Part shown: positions 18,252 through 26,898 of the stretch, in pieces
Layout: each line of letters begins with the position of its first letter
How positions within the stretch are numbered: position 1 is the first letter of the stretch
Assembly (NCBI GenBank): GCA_903844735.1
Contig: CAIMUX010000022.1
Coordinates: 62,001-126,000, forward strand
Origin: Candidatus Eiseniibacteriota bacterium
GTDB taxonomy: Bacteria; Eisenbacteria; RBG-16-71-46; CAIMUX01
Length of the DNA: 64,000 bases
Direction: 5' to 3'
Position numbers and translations under genes: made by a program
Notes under the pieces: generated by a model
The model's input: only the letters and a program-made list of their open reading frames with translations
Database searches by the model: none
What the model was told of the DNA's origin: nothing

Positions 18252-19364
18252 ATGCACACAGGTATCGGCACGGGGGGATGGCAGACGCGGGGCTTGGCGA
18301 GGGGAACCGTGTCGCTGGACCCGACAAGAGGGGTGTCGGTGCTCGGGGCCGCGGCGGCGGTCAAGGTCGCGTGTCTCGTGATCGCGGGGTTGGCCGCTGC
18401 GCCGTCGTCGGCGGTGTCGGGTCTCGCCGCGCGGGTCTCGGCCGCCGGGGCGCTCCGTGCGGTCGCGGGGGATGCGGGAACGGGCGTGGCCGCCGGGGCC
18501 GGCGTGCTCTGGTGGTCGACGCCTACGCACCTGGTGTGGCACCCGGCCCTCGGCGTTGACAGCGCCCTCACCTACACGGCCGTGGTGAAGGCCGGTGGCC
18601 GGTATCTCGCTTCGGCCGAGGATGGCTCGGTCTGGATCTCGGCCGACGCGGAGGGGAAGAGCTTCTCTCGTCGCGCTACCGCTGCCGCGCATCCTCTGCG
18701 AGCCGTCGCCCAGGTTGTGGGGGGCGCGGCCCTCGTCGCCGTGGGGGACAGCGGCACGATCGCGCGCTGTGCAGATCTCAACGGCGTGATCTGGACGACG
18801 CTTGTCTCACCGGTCACGGCCCACCTTCGGGGCATCGCCTTCAACGGGATGAGTGCGGTCGCGGTGGGCGACAGCGGCACCGTGCTGCGCGCCGGTTCTC
18901 CAGGAACCGAGTGGAAGGTGGTTGCCATCGACGAAACAACCGACCTGCTTGCGGTCACCACGGATCCGCCGCCGGGGCTCGTGGGCCGCTACCTCGCCGT
19001 GGGGCGGGATGGGGCCGTGTGGCGCGGCGAGGGCGATGGCCTCACCTGGACCCGGCTCGATGGCTTCACCACGGGCGCACTCCACGGAGCCGCGTGGATC
19101 GGACCGAGCGCGGTGGTCGTGGGCGAAGCGGGAGCGATCTACTGGTCGCCGGGAGCCTTCGAGAGCTGGGTTCCGGTGGTGTCCGGCGTGACGACGAGCC
19201 TTCGCGCCGTGGCCTTGGCCGGTGCTGAGCTTCTCGCGATCGGGACCGACGGCACGGTCCTGTGGAGCCCCAAGCTCGACGGCCGCGAGTGGCGACGCGC
19301 CGAGGTGCCGGTGCCGGTGCGTCAGGTTTCCTGGGGAGGGGTGAAACAGATGTTCCGCCGCTGA
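18252..19364 (+). CDS. beta-propeller (BNR/YCF48-like) repeat protein
   Basis: About 370 residues. After a hydrophobic N-terminal segment (residues ~20-60) the protein consists of six or seven repeats of ~45 residues with a core like LVAVGDSGTI or VVVGEAGAIYW. This is typical of WD40-like/BNR and YCF48-type propellers. No catalytic motif is seen. I chose ATG at 18252, where AGGGAGG lies six bases upstream; a GTG at 18225 overlaps the CorC stop. It is probably in the envelope and may bind a partner. The function is unknown. Confidence 0.65.
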   Translation: MHTGIGTGGWQTRGLARGTVSLDPTRGVSVLGAAAAVKVACLVIAGLAAAPSSAVSGLAARVSAAGALRAVAGDAGTGVAAGAGVLWWSTPTHLVWHPALGVDSALTYTAVVKAGGRYLASAEDGSVWISADAEGKSFSRRATAAAHPLRAVAQVVGGAALVAVGDSGTIARCADLNGVIWTTLVSPVTAHLRGIAFNGMSAVAVGDSGTVLRAGSPGTEWKVVAIDETTDLLAVTTDPPPGLVGRYLAVGRDGAVWRGEGDGLTWTRLDGFTTGALHGAAWIGPSAVVVGEAGAIYWSPGAFESWVPVVSGVTTSLRAVALAGAELLAIGTDGTVLWSPKLDGREWRRAEVPVPVRQVSWGGVKQMFRR

Positions 19365-19378
19365 TCGCGGGGATCGGA

Positions 19379-19582
19379 TCAGCCGGAACCGGGCTGCTTC
19401 AGTTCGAGAATCTCCTCGATCGTCGTGACGGCCTTTTCCAAAGCGGCCAGTTGCTCCCGGCCGTCGTCTCCCTCGAATCGCTCGCCCGCACCCCACGCCT
19501 CGATCGCGAAGCGGACCGTGCGGACGGCGCCCTGCAGGTCATGGCGCTTTCGCGGCTCCAACTGGCCCAGAATCGAACTCAC
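19379..19582 (-). CDS. small hypothetical protein (weak call)
   Basis: A possible 67-residue minus-strand protein starting at GTG 19582 (VSSILGQLEPRKRHDLQG to KQPGSG), rich in Glu/Ala and predicted helical. The region fills the gap between the propeller gene and the ABC transporter on the transporter's strand. No family or ribosome-binding site is visible, so it may not be real. Confidence 0.25.
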   Translation of the reverse strand: MSSILGQLEPRKRHDLQGAVRTVRFAIEAWGAGERFEGDDGREQLAALEKAVTTIEEILELKQPGSG

Positions 19583-19652
19583 CGCTGGGATCCCCCCCGT
19601 CCTACTTGAAACTCGCGCCCGTGGATCGGGCTCTTCGGCCGACACGCTTCGC

Positions 19653-22600
19653 TCACGCGATCGACTTCGGTCGTTCGAACTCACCCGAAGGATCGTGGAA
19701 GGGGTGTTCGAGAACGCCCTCCCACACTGTCCGGGCCGCCTGGGGTGATCGTACGACGTCGGCTGGCCGCAGCTCCTTCCCGGGTGTCGGCTGATACTGC
19801 CGAACGACGATCCCATCGGCCAGCTCCACGATCTGGTCGCAATCGGCCAGGGTCTCCGTGCGATGCGCGATGATGAGCCGCGAGATACCCCGGCACTCGT
19901 GGTTGATCGCGCGCTGGATCAGCGAGTCGGTCTCGACGTCGACACTGGCCGTCGCCTCGTCGAGCACGATGATCTTCGCCCGGGCGAGCAGCGCGCGGGC
20001 CAGGCAGAAGAGCTGCCGCTGTCCCTGGCTGAAGTTGTGGCCGTTTTCCTGTACAACCGTGTCGAGTTGACCCGGCAGACCGGTGATGAAGGCGTTCAGG
20101 CCGAGGCGCCGCAGCGCTGCCCGGATCTCTTCGTCGGTGTAGATGGCGAACCGATCGAGGTTCTGCCGCAGCCTGCCCTGGAAGAGGATCGGATCCTGCG
20201 GAATGATCGCGACCGAACGCCGCAACACTTCGAGGGGCACCGAGCGGATATCATGCCCATCGATCAGAATGCGCCCGCCGGACAGGTCGATGAGACGGAA
20301 CAGCACCTGAAACAGCGTGCTCTTGCCCGAGCCGGTGCGCCCGACGATCCCCATACTCGTGCCCTGCGGTACCCTGAACGTCACGCCACGCAGGATTTCC
20401 GGCAGGCCCTCGTCGTAACGCGCGCGCACCCGGTCGAAGACGATGTCGCCCGCGAGCGGCCAGTGGTGGGCCTCGGACACCGAGTTCTCCATGAGCAGAC
20501 GCGGCTCCGGTTCGAGCGCCGCATAGCGCGACAACCGCTCCACGGAAGTCAGGCGAGACTCCGCCTCGCTGAACGCGCGGATCGCCCAGTTCAGCGAGCC
20601 CCAGAAGTGAAGCGTGTAGGTCAGGACCAGCCCCACCGTGCCCGCTCCCATGGCACCCCGGCGAGCCGCCCAAGTCAAACCCAGCACCACGCCCAGCGAG
20701 ACTAAGGAGCTGAGCAGCGGGATGCGAATCGAAAACCAGCGGTTCACGCGGCACATCGCGTAGAACATCCGCTGGTTCTCGGCCAGCGTCCGGAGGAATT
20801 CGTCGCGGAACATCTCCTGCTTGCTGAACGCCCGCACTACCGTCAGCCCTTGCAGCGTTTCCTTGAAGTGGGCGAAGCGAGGCGACCGGGTGATGGAATG
20901 CAGGCGCTTGGTCTCCCGCGCGGTGGCGCGGTACGACGCCTGCAGGCGGTGATAGAGCAGCAGCGTCGGCAAGATCAGCGCGATCGTTCCCGGGAGGACG
21001 GCGATGATCACCGCGAGGCAACCGATGGTCCAGAGCACGGCGCGAACCGCCTCGGCGAAACTCCACGCCAGGTCGCGCTCGACCGAGTCGACGTCGCGGG
21101 AGAACCGGTTCAGGATGCGGCCAGCCGGGGTCGCGTCGAAGAAGCGGATCTTCGTATGCAGCATTCCGGCCAACGCCCGATCGTGGAAGTCGCGAGCGCT
21201 GGAGATCGCTCGGAACGCCCAGAAGAGGAACTGGGTGAAGATCATCGCCACCGCGGTGAAGCCGATCGCCCCGTAGATGGCGAGGCCCCATCCCTGTCCC
21301 GGAGGGAGCGTCCATCCGAAGAGGGCGACCCTCAGCGGACCTGACCCGGCGGAGGAAATCGCGTTCGTCCAACGCGCCAGCCACGAATTCTCCAGGATCG
21401 ACAGTGCCGGCAGCGCGAGGGTCGTCGCTACCAGCAACGCCAGGATCCACCTGGCTCGCCGGGGGTTGCGGCCGCCCAGGGCCTTGAAGTAATCGAGGTA
21501 GACGGACAGGCGGACGGCTCCGGCCTCGCGGTCCTCATCATCGGTGATGCGCGTCGCGGCGGCGGGCAGCGGGCCTGCTCCGAGTTCGGCGGTCGGCGTC
21601 GGCGCCCCGGCCTTCACCGCCCGCCCGGCACCCGAGCGTCTTTCGTTCTCGGCCAGGAAATCGCGGAACCTCGAGCAGTCGGCATCCAGCTCATCGAAGG
21701 GACCGTCATCGACGATCTGACCCGCCTCCAGGAAGACAATCCGGTCGAACGCCCGCAGGTTGCCCAGGCGGTGTGTGGTCATGACGAGGGTGGTCCCGGC
21801 GAACGCGCCGCCGATCAGGCGCTCGATCAATAGATCCTCGGTGGTCTCATCCACGGCGGAGAGGGGGTCGTCGAGCAGCACGAGATCCGGCTTGCGCAGG
21901 ACGGCGCGGGCAAGGCTGACGCGTTGGCGTTGGCCTCCGGAGAGGTTCACGCCGTTTTCGCCGATCTCGGTTTCCAGGCCGGCGGGGAGCAGGCTGAGGT
22001 CGTGCCGCAGCGCGGCGGCGTCGATCGCCGCCTCCAGATCACCCTCGGTTTCACCGAAGGCGATGTTGTGGCGCAACGTCCCGTTCAGGATGAAGGGATC
22101 CTGGGGGACAAAGGCGAGACGCGGCTTGCAGGTCAGTCCCTCTGGCCCGAGGAACCGCATCTCGCCTGCGGTCGGTTCCAGCTCACCCAGGATGGTCGCC
22201 AGCAACGTGGTCTTGCCGCAACCTACCGGGCCCACGACCGCTAGCTTCTCGCCGGCCCGGATCGTCAGCGACACGCCATGGAGTGAGTCGTCCTGCGCAC
22301 CCGGATAGCGGATGTCCACGCCGGCGAACCGGATCGACACTCGACCGGGCCCGTACGTGGTCGTGCGATCGGTCGGGACGTAGGTTTCTTTGGCGAAAAA
22401 CTTGATCAGCCGATCCGCCGAGACGCGGGCGGTCACGATCGCCGAAACGAGATTGGGGAAGCTGCCGAAGGGGCGCTCCAGAAGCGAAAATAGGAACACG
22501 CAGGAGAAGACGAGAGGTGCATTCAGCTCGTGACCCAAGAGGACGTAGGTGCCGAAGGAACCCAACGCCATGACGATCGTGGTACCCGCATAGAAGAGGA

Positions 22601-23501
22601 GGGAAAGGCTTTCGGTGACCACGAGCCGGCGGCGAGCCGCTATCTCGTGACCGCGGATCGCCCCGATCTCGGAACAGAAGCGCGTCTCCCACACGAAGTA
22701 CTTGACGATGCGAATACCGGCCACGGCCTGCGAAACGAGGGAGACGCGCTCGTCCCTCTTGGTCATGATCGTCTCGTCGAGGGTCACCACCCGCCGAGCG
22801 ACGATCCTCGTCACGGGCCCGAGAACCACGAGCACGCCCAGCGCCACAAGGCCGGCGGCCCCCAGTTGCCAGACTAAGAGGGCGACCACGCAGATCACCG
22901 TGAGGACGCCGATGACGAGCTCACAAGCATAGATGGGCAGCTCCGCGATGGCGTCGGTGTCCGTGCTCATGTGATTGACGAGATCACCCACGGGGGTGGC
23001 GGTCCGTGCGTTGCGGGTCAGGCGCAGGGCGTGGTGATAGATGCGGACATTCAGGCCATTGGCGGCCCGCTGCTCGGCGTGCAACCACCGGTCGTACACG
23101 TGCTGCTGCGTGATGGCGGAGGCGAGACTGGCGAGACACAGGCCGGCAGCGGCGGCCAGTACGACGAGGGACGAGGTCGGCCCGGCCGCCGTAGGAACGA
23201 GCGAGGTCAGCAGTTGCCGTACGAGGAGGGGCGAGGCGAGGTCGAAACCGAGAACGATCAACGCGAGCGCGAGGATGACCAGGAACTCGCGACGCATCGC
23301 CCGGATGAGACCGACGAGAAACCGCCGCGGATTGGCGCAGCTCAAGGAGGACAGATCCGGCCGGCCGCTCGCGGGATCAAGGTGGGGCGGCAGGGCCGGC
23401 AGGTCATCGGGTCCGATCACCTTCCTCCGGCCGGTGGCGACCACGGGCCCCATGTCGGCGAATAACAGAGCATTCCATCGCTTGCGGATTGATGCGAGCA
23501 C
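19653..23501 (-). CDS. ABCC/MRP-type full ABC transporter (TMD-NBD-TMD-NBD)
   Basis: A single ~1,282-residue polypeptide holds two membrane domains and two ATPases, as in eukaryotic MRP/ABCC exporters. NBD1 has Walker A GPVGCGKTT, signature LSGGQRQR and Walker B LVLLDDPLSAVD, with Asp in place of the catalytic Glu, the classic asymmetric ABCC site. NBD2 has GRTGSGKST, signature FSQGQRQ and a canonical IIVLDEATASVD. The first membrane domain includes GDLVNHMSTD and the second has GRILNRFSRDVD, both typical exporter coupling segments. GTG at 23501 has GGAGGA seven bases upstream and is preferred over GTG 23522. It follows the two-component genes by 82 bases on the same strand, so it may be their output. 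The exported substrate is unknown. Confidence 0.88.
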   Translation of the reverse strand: MLASIRKRWNALLFADMGPVVATGRRKVIGPDDLPALPPHLDPASGRPDLSSLSCANPRRFLVGLIRAMRREFLVILALALIVLGFDLASPLLVRQLLTSLVPTAAGPTSSLVVLAAAAGLCLASLASAITQQHVYDRWLHAEQRAANGLNVRIYHHALRLTRNARTATPVGDLVNHMSTDTDAIAELPIYACELVIGVLTVICVVALLVWQLGAAGLVALGVLVVLGPVTRIVARRVVTLDETIMTKRDERVSLVSQAVAGIRIVKYFVWETRFCSEIGAIRGHEIAARRRLVVTESLSLLFYAGTTIVMALGSFGTYVLLGHELNAPLVFSCVFLFSLLERPFGSFPNLVSAIVTARVSADRLIKFFAKETYVPTDRTTTYGPGRVSIRFAGVDIRYPGAQDDSLHGVSLTIRAGEKLAVVGPVGCGKTTLLATILGELEPTAGEMRFLGPEGLTCKPRLAFVPQDPFILNGTLRHNIAFGETEGDLEAAIDAAALRHDLSLLPAGLETEIGENGVNLSGGQRQRVSLARAVLRKPDLVLLDDPLSAVDETTEDLLIERLIGGAFAGTTLVMTTHRLGNLRAFDRIVFLEAGQIVDDGPFDELDADCSRFRDFLAENERRSGAGRAVKAGAPTPTAELGAGPLPAAATRITDDEDREAGAVRLSVYLDYFKALGGRNPRRARWILALLVATTLALPALSILENSWLARWTNAISSAGSGPLRVALFGWTLPPGQGWGLAIYGAIGFTAVAMIFTQFLFWAFRAISSARDFHDRALAGMLHTKIRFFDATPAGRILNRFSRDVDSVERDLAWSFAEAVRAVLWTIGCLAVIIAVLPGTIALILPTLLLYHRLQASYRATARETKRLHSITRSPRFAHFKETLQGLTVVRAFSKQEMFRDEFLRTLAENQRMFYAMCRVNRWFSIRIPLLSSLVSLGVVLGLTWAARRGAMGAGTVGLVLTYTLHFWGSLNWAIRAFSEAESRLTSVERLSRYAALEPEPRLLMENSVSEAHHWPLAGDIVFDRVRARYDEGLPEILRGVTFRVPQGTSMGIVGRTGSGKSTLFQVLFRLIDLSGGRILIDGHDIRSVPLEVLRRSVAIIPQDPILFQGRLRQNLDRFAIYTDEEIRAALRRLGLNAFITGLPGQLDTVVQENGHNFSQGQRQLFCLARALLARAKIIVLDEATASVDVETDSLIQRAINHECRGISRLIIAHRTETLADCDQIVELADGIVVRQYQPTPGKELRPADVVRSPQAARTVWEGVLEHPFHDPSGEFERPKSIA

Positions 23502-23583
23502 GGCCGTTCCTCCACTGATCACACGACGAGAGCGTTACCCGCATTGTCCATCAGCGCTCCACTGCGACAGGCAAAGATCGAGT

Positions 23584-26500
23584 TCATGCCCGGAGCCGCT
23601 CCAGCATGTCCCGGATCTCGCGCCACGGGATCGGACGCTTCTCCATCCGCGCATCGATCAACCCTGCGAGCACGGTCGAGTCGCAGTTGTCCGAACAGAG
23701 AATCACCGGACCCTCGTACGCCGTGGCCTTGAGCTTGCGGAGAAACTCCTCCACGGGTTCGGTCTCGCCGGCCCCGAAGTGGTAGTCCGTGACGAGGCAA
23801 TCGATGTTCGCCATGTCCGTGTCGTCGGCCGGGTGGTTCGACCAGAACTCCAACGGTCCTCGATAGGCTAAGACACGGGCGTCCGGCACGCGCCGGACCC
23901 AGGCCCGGCGCATGAATATATCGTCGTCGACGACCACGATGAGCGGACGCTGTTCTGCGACCGACGTATCGACCGGCGGCTCGACCGGCGCTTCATCCGG
24001 CGCCTCTATCGGCGACTCAGGATCGATCTCGCGGGGCGGTCGGTGTTCTGCGACCGGCGCCTCATCCGGCGGTTCGGGCTCGGCCTCGCGGGGCGCGGTC
24101 GCGCACTCTCGGGTGGTCTCGTCGAGCAGTCGCACGAGGTGCGGACGACTCATCGGTTTGGGCAGGAAGGCATCGGCCCCGACTTCGATCGCGTGACGAT
24201 AGTCCTGCGACACGCTTCGATTGGAGTGGATGTAGATGACCGCCCGAATGCCCCGGCGGCGCAGTTCGAGGGTCACGGCGAAGCCGTCCGGAGATTCCGC
24301 CCCAAGGTCGATGTCACAGATGCAGGCGTCGGGTCGGCCATGTGCGAGCGCCTCGTACACCATCGCTTCATCCCGCAGCGAGACGATCTCCACATTGTCC
24401 TCAAACCATGGAGCGTCCTTGATCAGATTACGGATACCCTCCGCGTAGATCGCCTCGTCGTCGATTACCCAGATCCGCAGGCGACGTCGGTGAGTCTGGC
24501 GAAACGCGACCAGGTTCCCGGCCAGCAATTTCTCCCGTTCGAGCGCTCTGCGCTCGTCCTCGCTCAGGGAGAGAGCCGTGCGCTGCTGGTAGTCCTCCAC
24601 GATCTCGCGGCTGCTCGGCGGCAGGACCAGCGACGACCGGCTTTCGGTTTCGTGGGCCGGCAGCGTGAAACAGAACCGCACGCCCCGGGTGCGATCCGAG
24701 ACGCACCAGATGCGTCCCTCGTGGGCTTCGATGACCTTCTTGGTGATGGCGAGTCCGAGGCCTGTCCCGCCCCGCTTTCCCTTCGAGAAAAACGCGTCGA
24801 AGATGCGGGGGAGATCGGCGGGTTCAATGTACGAACCGGTGTTGCCGATGCAGACGCGAACGAACGGCTGCCCACCCGCGATGACATCCTCGGTTTCGCA
24901 GCGGATCTCGCCACGGTTCTGCATGGCGTCGGCGGCGTTCGACAGGATGTTGGCGAAGACGCGGTGGACCTGGTGGGGGCAGGCGTGAAACGGCCGAGTA
25001 TGGGACAGATGATAGGCGAATCGCACGGCGGCATGGGCCCTCGTCTCGAAGACTTCCCGCAGTCCGGCGTCTAACGCCCCGTCCGGGGTCACGACCTCGC
25101 GCACCGGTTCGCGGGCGGTGCCGATTTCCAGGATGTCCTGGATCATCCCGTCGACCGCGCCCAGCGCCCGTTCCACTTCCGGCAACATGCGTACGGCCAT
25201 CTCCCTGACCTCGGCGAGACTGCCGGCATTGCGGATCATGTCCAGCAGGATCCGGACCATCGAGAACGGGCGGCGGACGTCGTGGGCGAACATCTGCGTG
25301 GCCGCGCCCAGCGCGGTGAGCATCGCCTGGTTCAACTCGGCCTGGTCGAACCGGGCGGACCTGCGATGCAGCGAGGCGAAGGAGGTGAATCCAGCCGCCG
25401 AGGTGAGGGACTCCCGATCGATGCGGCGATCGACAAGCAGGCCGACGGTCGCCTGGAACAACGGTACAATGCCGAGTTCCGGGCCGATTTCCCCGGCGAG
25501 CCGGCGAATCGCGTCGGTCCGGGCGATACGGGAGGACGCCCGCCGGGCCGCCAGGAGCGCTGCCGAATAGGACCGCCCGCCCGCCCGCCCGGCCGATTCG
25601 GACTCCACGGCCAGGTGCTGGAAGAAACCGAGTTCGTCGACGCTATGGCCGACGAAGATGGCGCGCAGGTGGGCGTGACACTCGGGCGTCTCCGCCCCGA
25701 GCGGGACCGAGGCTCCGCTCACGAACCGGACGGTCGCGCCGCGCGCGCGGCACTCGGACGCGACGGCGTCCAGGAAATCGGCGCGCAGGCTTCCTTCGTC
25801 GAAGGCCACGCTGAAGGTGGGTATGCCCCGGGAACGCGGGGCGGCCGACGCGCGGTCGGCCGGTCCGGCGGGGCATGCGGGAATCGCGGGGATGAAGGTG
25901 GGCGGTCTCAGACCGAAGAACGCCTTCTTCAGGCCGGCGGCGTCACAGGCCTGTTTCAAGATCCGAACCGAATTGTCGGTCGGGGAGATGTCGGGCCGCA
26001 GCCGCAGGTAGAACAGGCGTTCACCGGGGAGGCGGGCCAGGCGTTCGGTGAATCCCCCCGGGGACTTCTGGGGAGCCGGGAACGGCTCGCCGAAGACTAC
26101 CACGGTAGGGTCGTGCGGGCTGAGACTCCCGGTGGATCTCGGCACCGGTCCGCCCTGGGCGTGCCCGGCAACGTCCAGCGGCGCGCCGTCGGGAGTGGGG
26201 CCGTGGACGAGGATTCGCGCGAACGATCGGGGGCGAGCCGCCGGGTGATCTTTCTCGATGGAGAGCTCCCACTCCGTCGGATCAGAACGCTCCACGCGGT
26301 AGGGACCGCTGAATCCGTCCACCGATCCTTCGGTGGCTCGTCGCGATCGAATCGAATTGCACGGGAGCGCCAAGTAGTGCAGGAGATCGTCGCAGCGGTC
26401 CTTCAACTGCACTTCGAACCGGTATCGTGAGATCCGGCGGAGGCCGCTCCCCACAGCCGCTCCTCGCGCGGCCGGGTGCTCCAGCAGGTCGAGGAGCCGG

Positions 26501-26898
26501 GACCCCTCCGGGTGAGTGGCGGCGGCGGTGGCCAGCGATTCCATGACGTCGTCGGACGTAACTTCGTCCCCGTTGTGAAACCGGCGCTCGGACTGGATCT
26601 GGAACCGGTAGATCGTCCCGTTTCCCGAGACGGCATAGGACGAGATCAGGTTGGGATCGGGGGCTCCGCGCTCGTTCAGCTCGAACAAACGATCGGAAAT
26701 GCTCACCAGCACGCACCAGGCGATGGGCGAAAGAGGTTCGCGGGCACAGCACGAGTCGATCCCCTCGATCGGACCGGACGCGAGGACGTGCAGCGTGTCG
26801 TCGGCCTCTTGTCGCCGAGTCGCGTCGGCCTCACGGCGTGGAGTCGTTTCGACGTCGTGGAGCCGAGTCGTTTCGGCCTCGTGGAACGGATTCGTCAT
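23584..26898 (-). CDS. cytosolic hybrid histidine kinase with family-5 solute-binding-protein-like sensor and two receiver domains
   Basis: A 1,104-residue protein without signal peptide or membrane helix. Residues ~35-500 resemble family-5 (oligopeptide/dipeptide) solute-binding proteins: ISDRLFELN, YRFQIQSERRFHNGDEVTSD and GFSGPYRVER. The kinase core follows: H-box FAHDVRRPFS (H539), N-box ANILSNAADAM (N650/N654) and G-box GGTGLGLA (709-716). Receiver 1 has VIDDEA (D813/D814), acceptor D862 or D864, and K914. Receiver 2 has VVVDDD (991-993) and acceptor D1038. The linker at 935-985 and the N-terminal 35 residues come from 12/24-bp repeats. Its ATG overlaps the upstream partner's stop (ATGA). 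It probably senses a peptide-like ligand in the cytoplasm; no DNA-binding output is seen. Confidence 0.8.
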   Translation of the reverse strand: MTNPFHEAETTRLHDVETTPRREADATRRQEADDTLHVLASGPIEGIDSCCAREPLSPIAWCVLVSISDRLFELNERGAPDPNLISSYAVSGNGTIYRFQIQSERRFHNGDEVTSDDVMESLATAAATHPEGSRLLDLLEHPAARGAAVGSGLRRISRYRFEVQLKDRCDDLLHYLALPCNSIRSRRATEGSVDGFSGPYRVERSDPTEWELSIEKDHPAARPRSFARILVHGPTPDGAPLDVAGHAQGGPVPRSTGSLSPHDPTVVVFGEPFPAPQKSPGGFTERLARLPGERLFYLRLRPDISPTDNSVRILKQACDAAGLKKAFFGLRPPTFIPAIPACPAGPADRASAAPRSRGIPTFSVAFDEGSLRADFLDAVASECRARGATVRFVSGASVPLGAETPECHAHLRAIFVGHSVDELGFFQHLAVESESAGRAGGRSYSAALLAARRASSRIARTDAIRRLAGEIGPELGIVPLFQATVGLLVDRRIDRESLTSAAGFTSFASLHRRSARFDQAELNQAMLTALGAATQMFAHDVRRPFSMVRILLDMIRNAGSLAEVREMAVRMLPEVERALGAVDGMIQDILEIGTAREPVREVVTPDGALDAGLREVFETRAHAAVRFAYHLSHTRPFHACPHQVHRVFANILSNAADAMQNRGEIRCETEDVIAGGQPFVRVCIGNTGSYIEPADLPRIFDAFFSKGKRGGTGLGLAITKKVIEAHEGRIWCVSDRTRGVRFCFTLPAHETESRSSLVLPPSSREIVEDYQQRTALSLSEDERRALEREKLLAGNLVAFRQTHRRRLRIWVIDDEAIYAEGIRNLIKDAPWFEDNVEIVSLRDEAMVYEALAHGRPDACICDIDLGAESPDGFAVTLELRRRGIRAVIYIHSNRSVSQDYRHAIEVGADAFLPKPMSRPHLVRLLDETTRECATAPREAEPEPPDEAPVAEHRPPREIDPESPIEAPDEAPVEPPVDTSVAEQRPLIVVVDDDIFMRRAWVRRVPDARVLAYRGPLEFWSNHPADDTDMANIDCLVTDYHFGAGETEPVEEFLRKLKATAYEGPVILCSDNCDSTVLAGLIDARMEKRPIPWREIRDMLERLRA
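23957..24110. repeat. 12-bp tandem repeats in the kinase linker
   Basis: About ten degenerate 12-bp units (TCGACCGGCGGC-like) encode the Pro/Glu-rich linker between the two receivers. A larger ~95-bp duplication is also visible, since TGTTCTGCGACCG occurs twice. Confidence 0.65.
26799..26894. repeat. four 24-bp tandem repeats at the kinase N-terminus
   Basis: Four exact-length 24-bp units encode 8-residue repeats (ETTRLHDV, ETTPRREA, DATRRQEA) right after the start codon on the minus strand. Confidence 0.75.
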
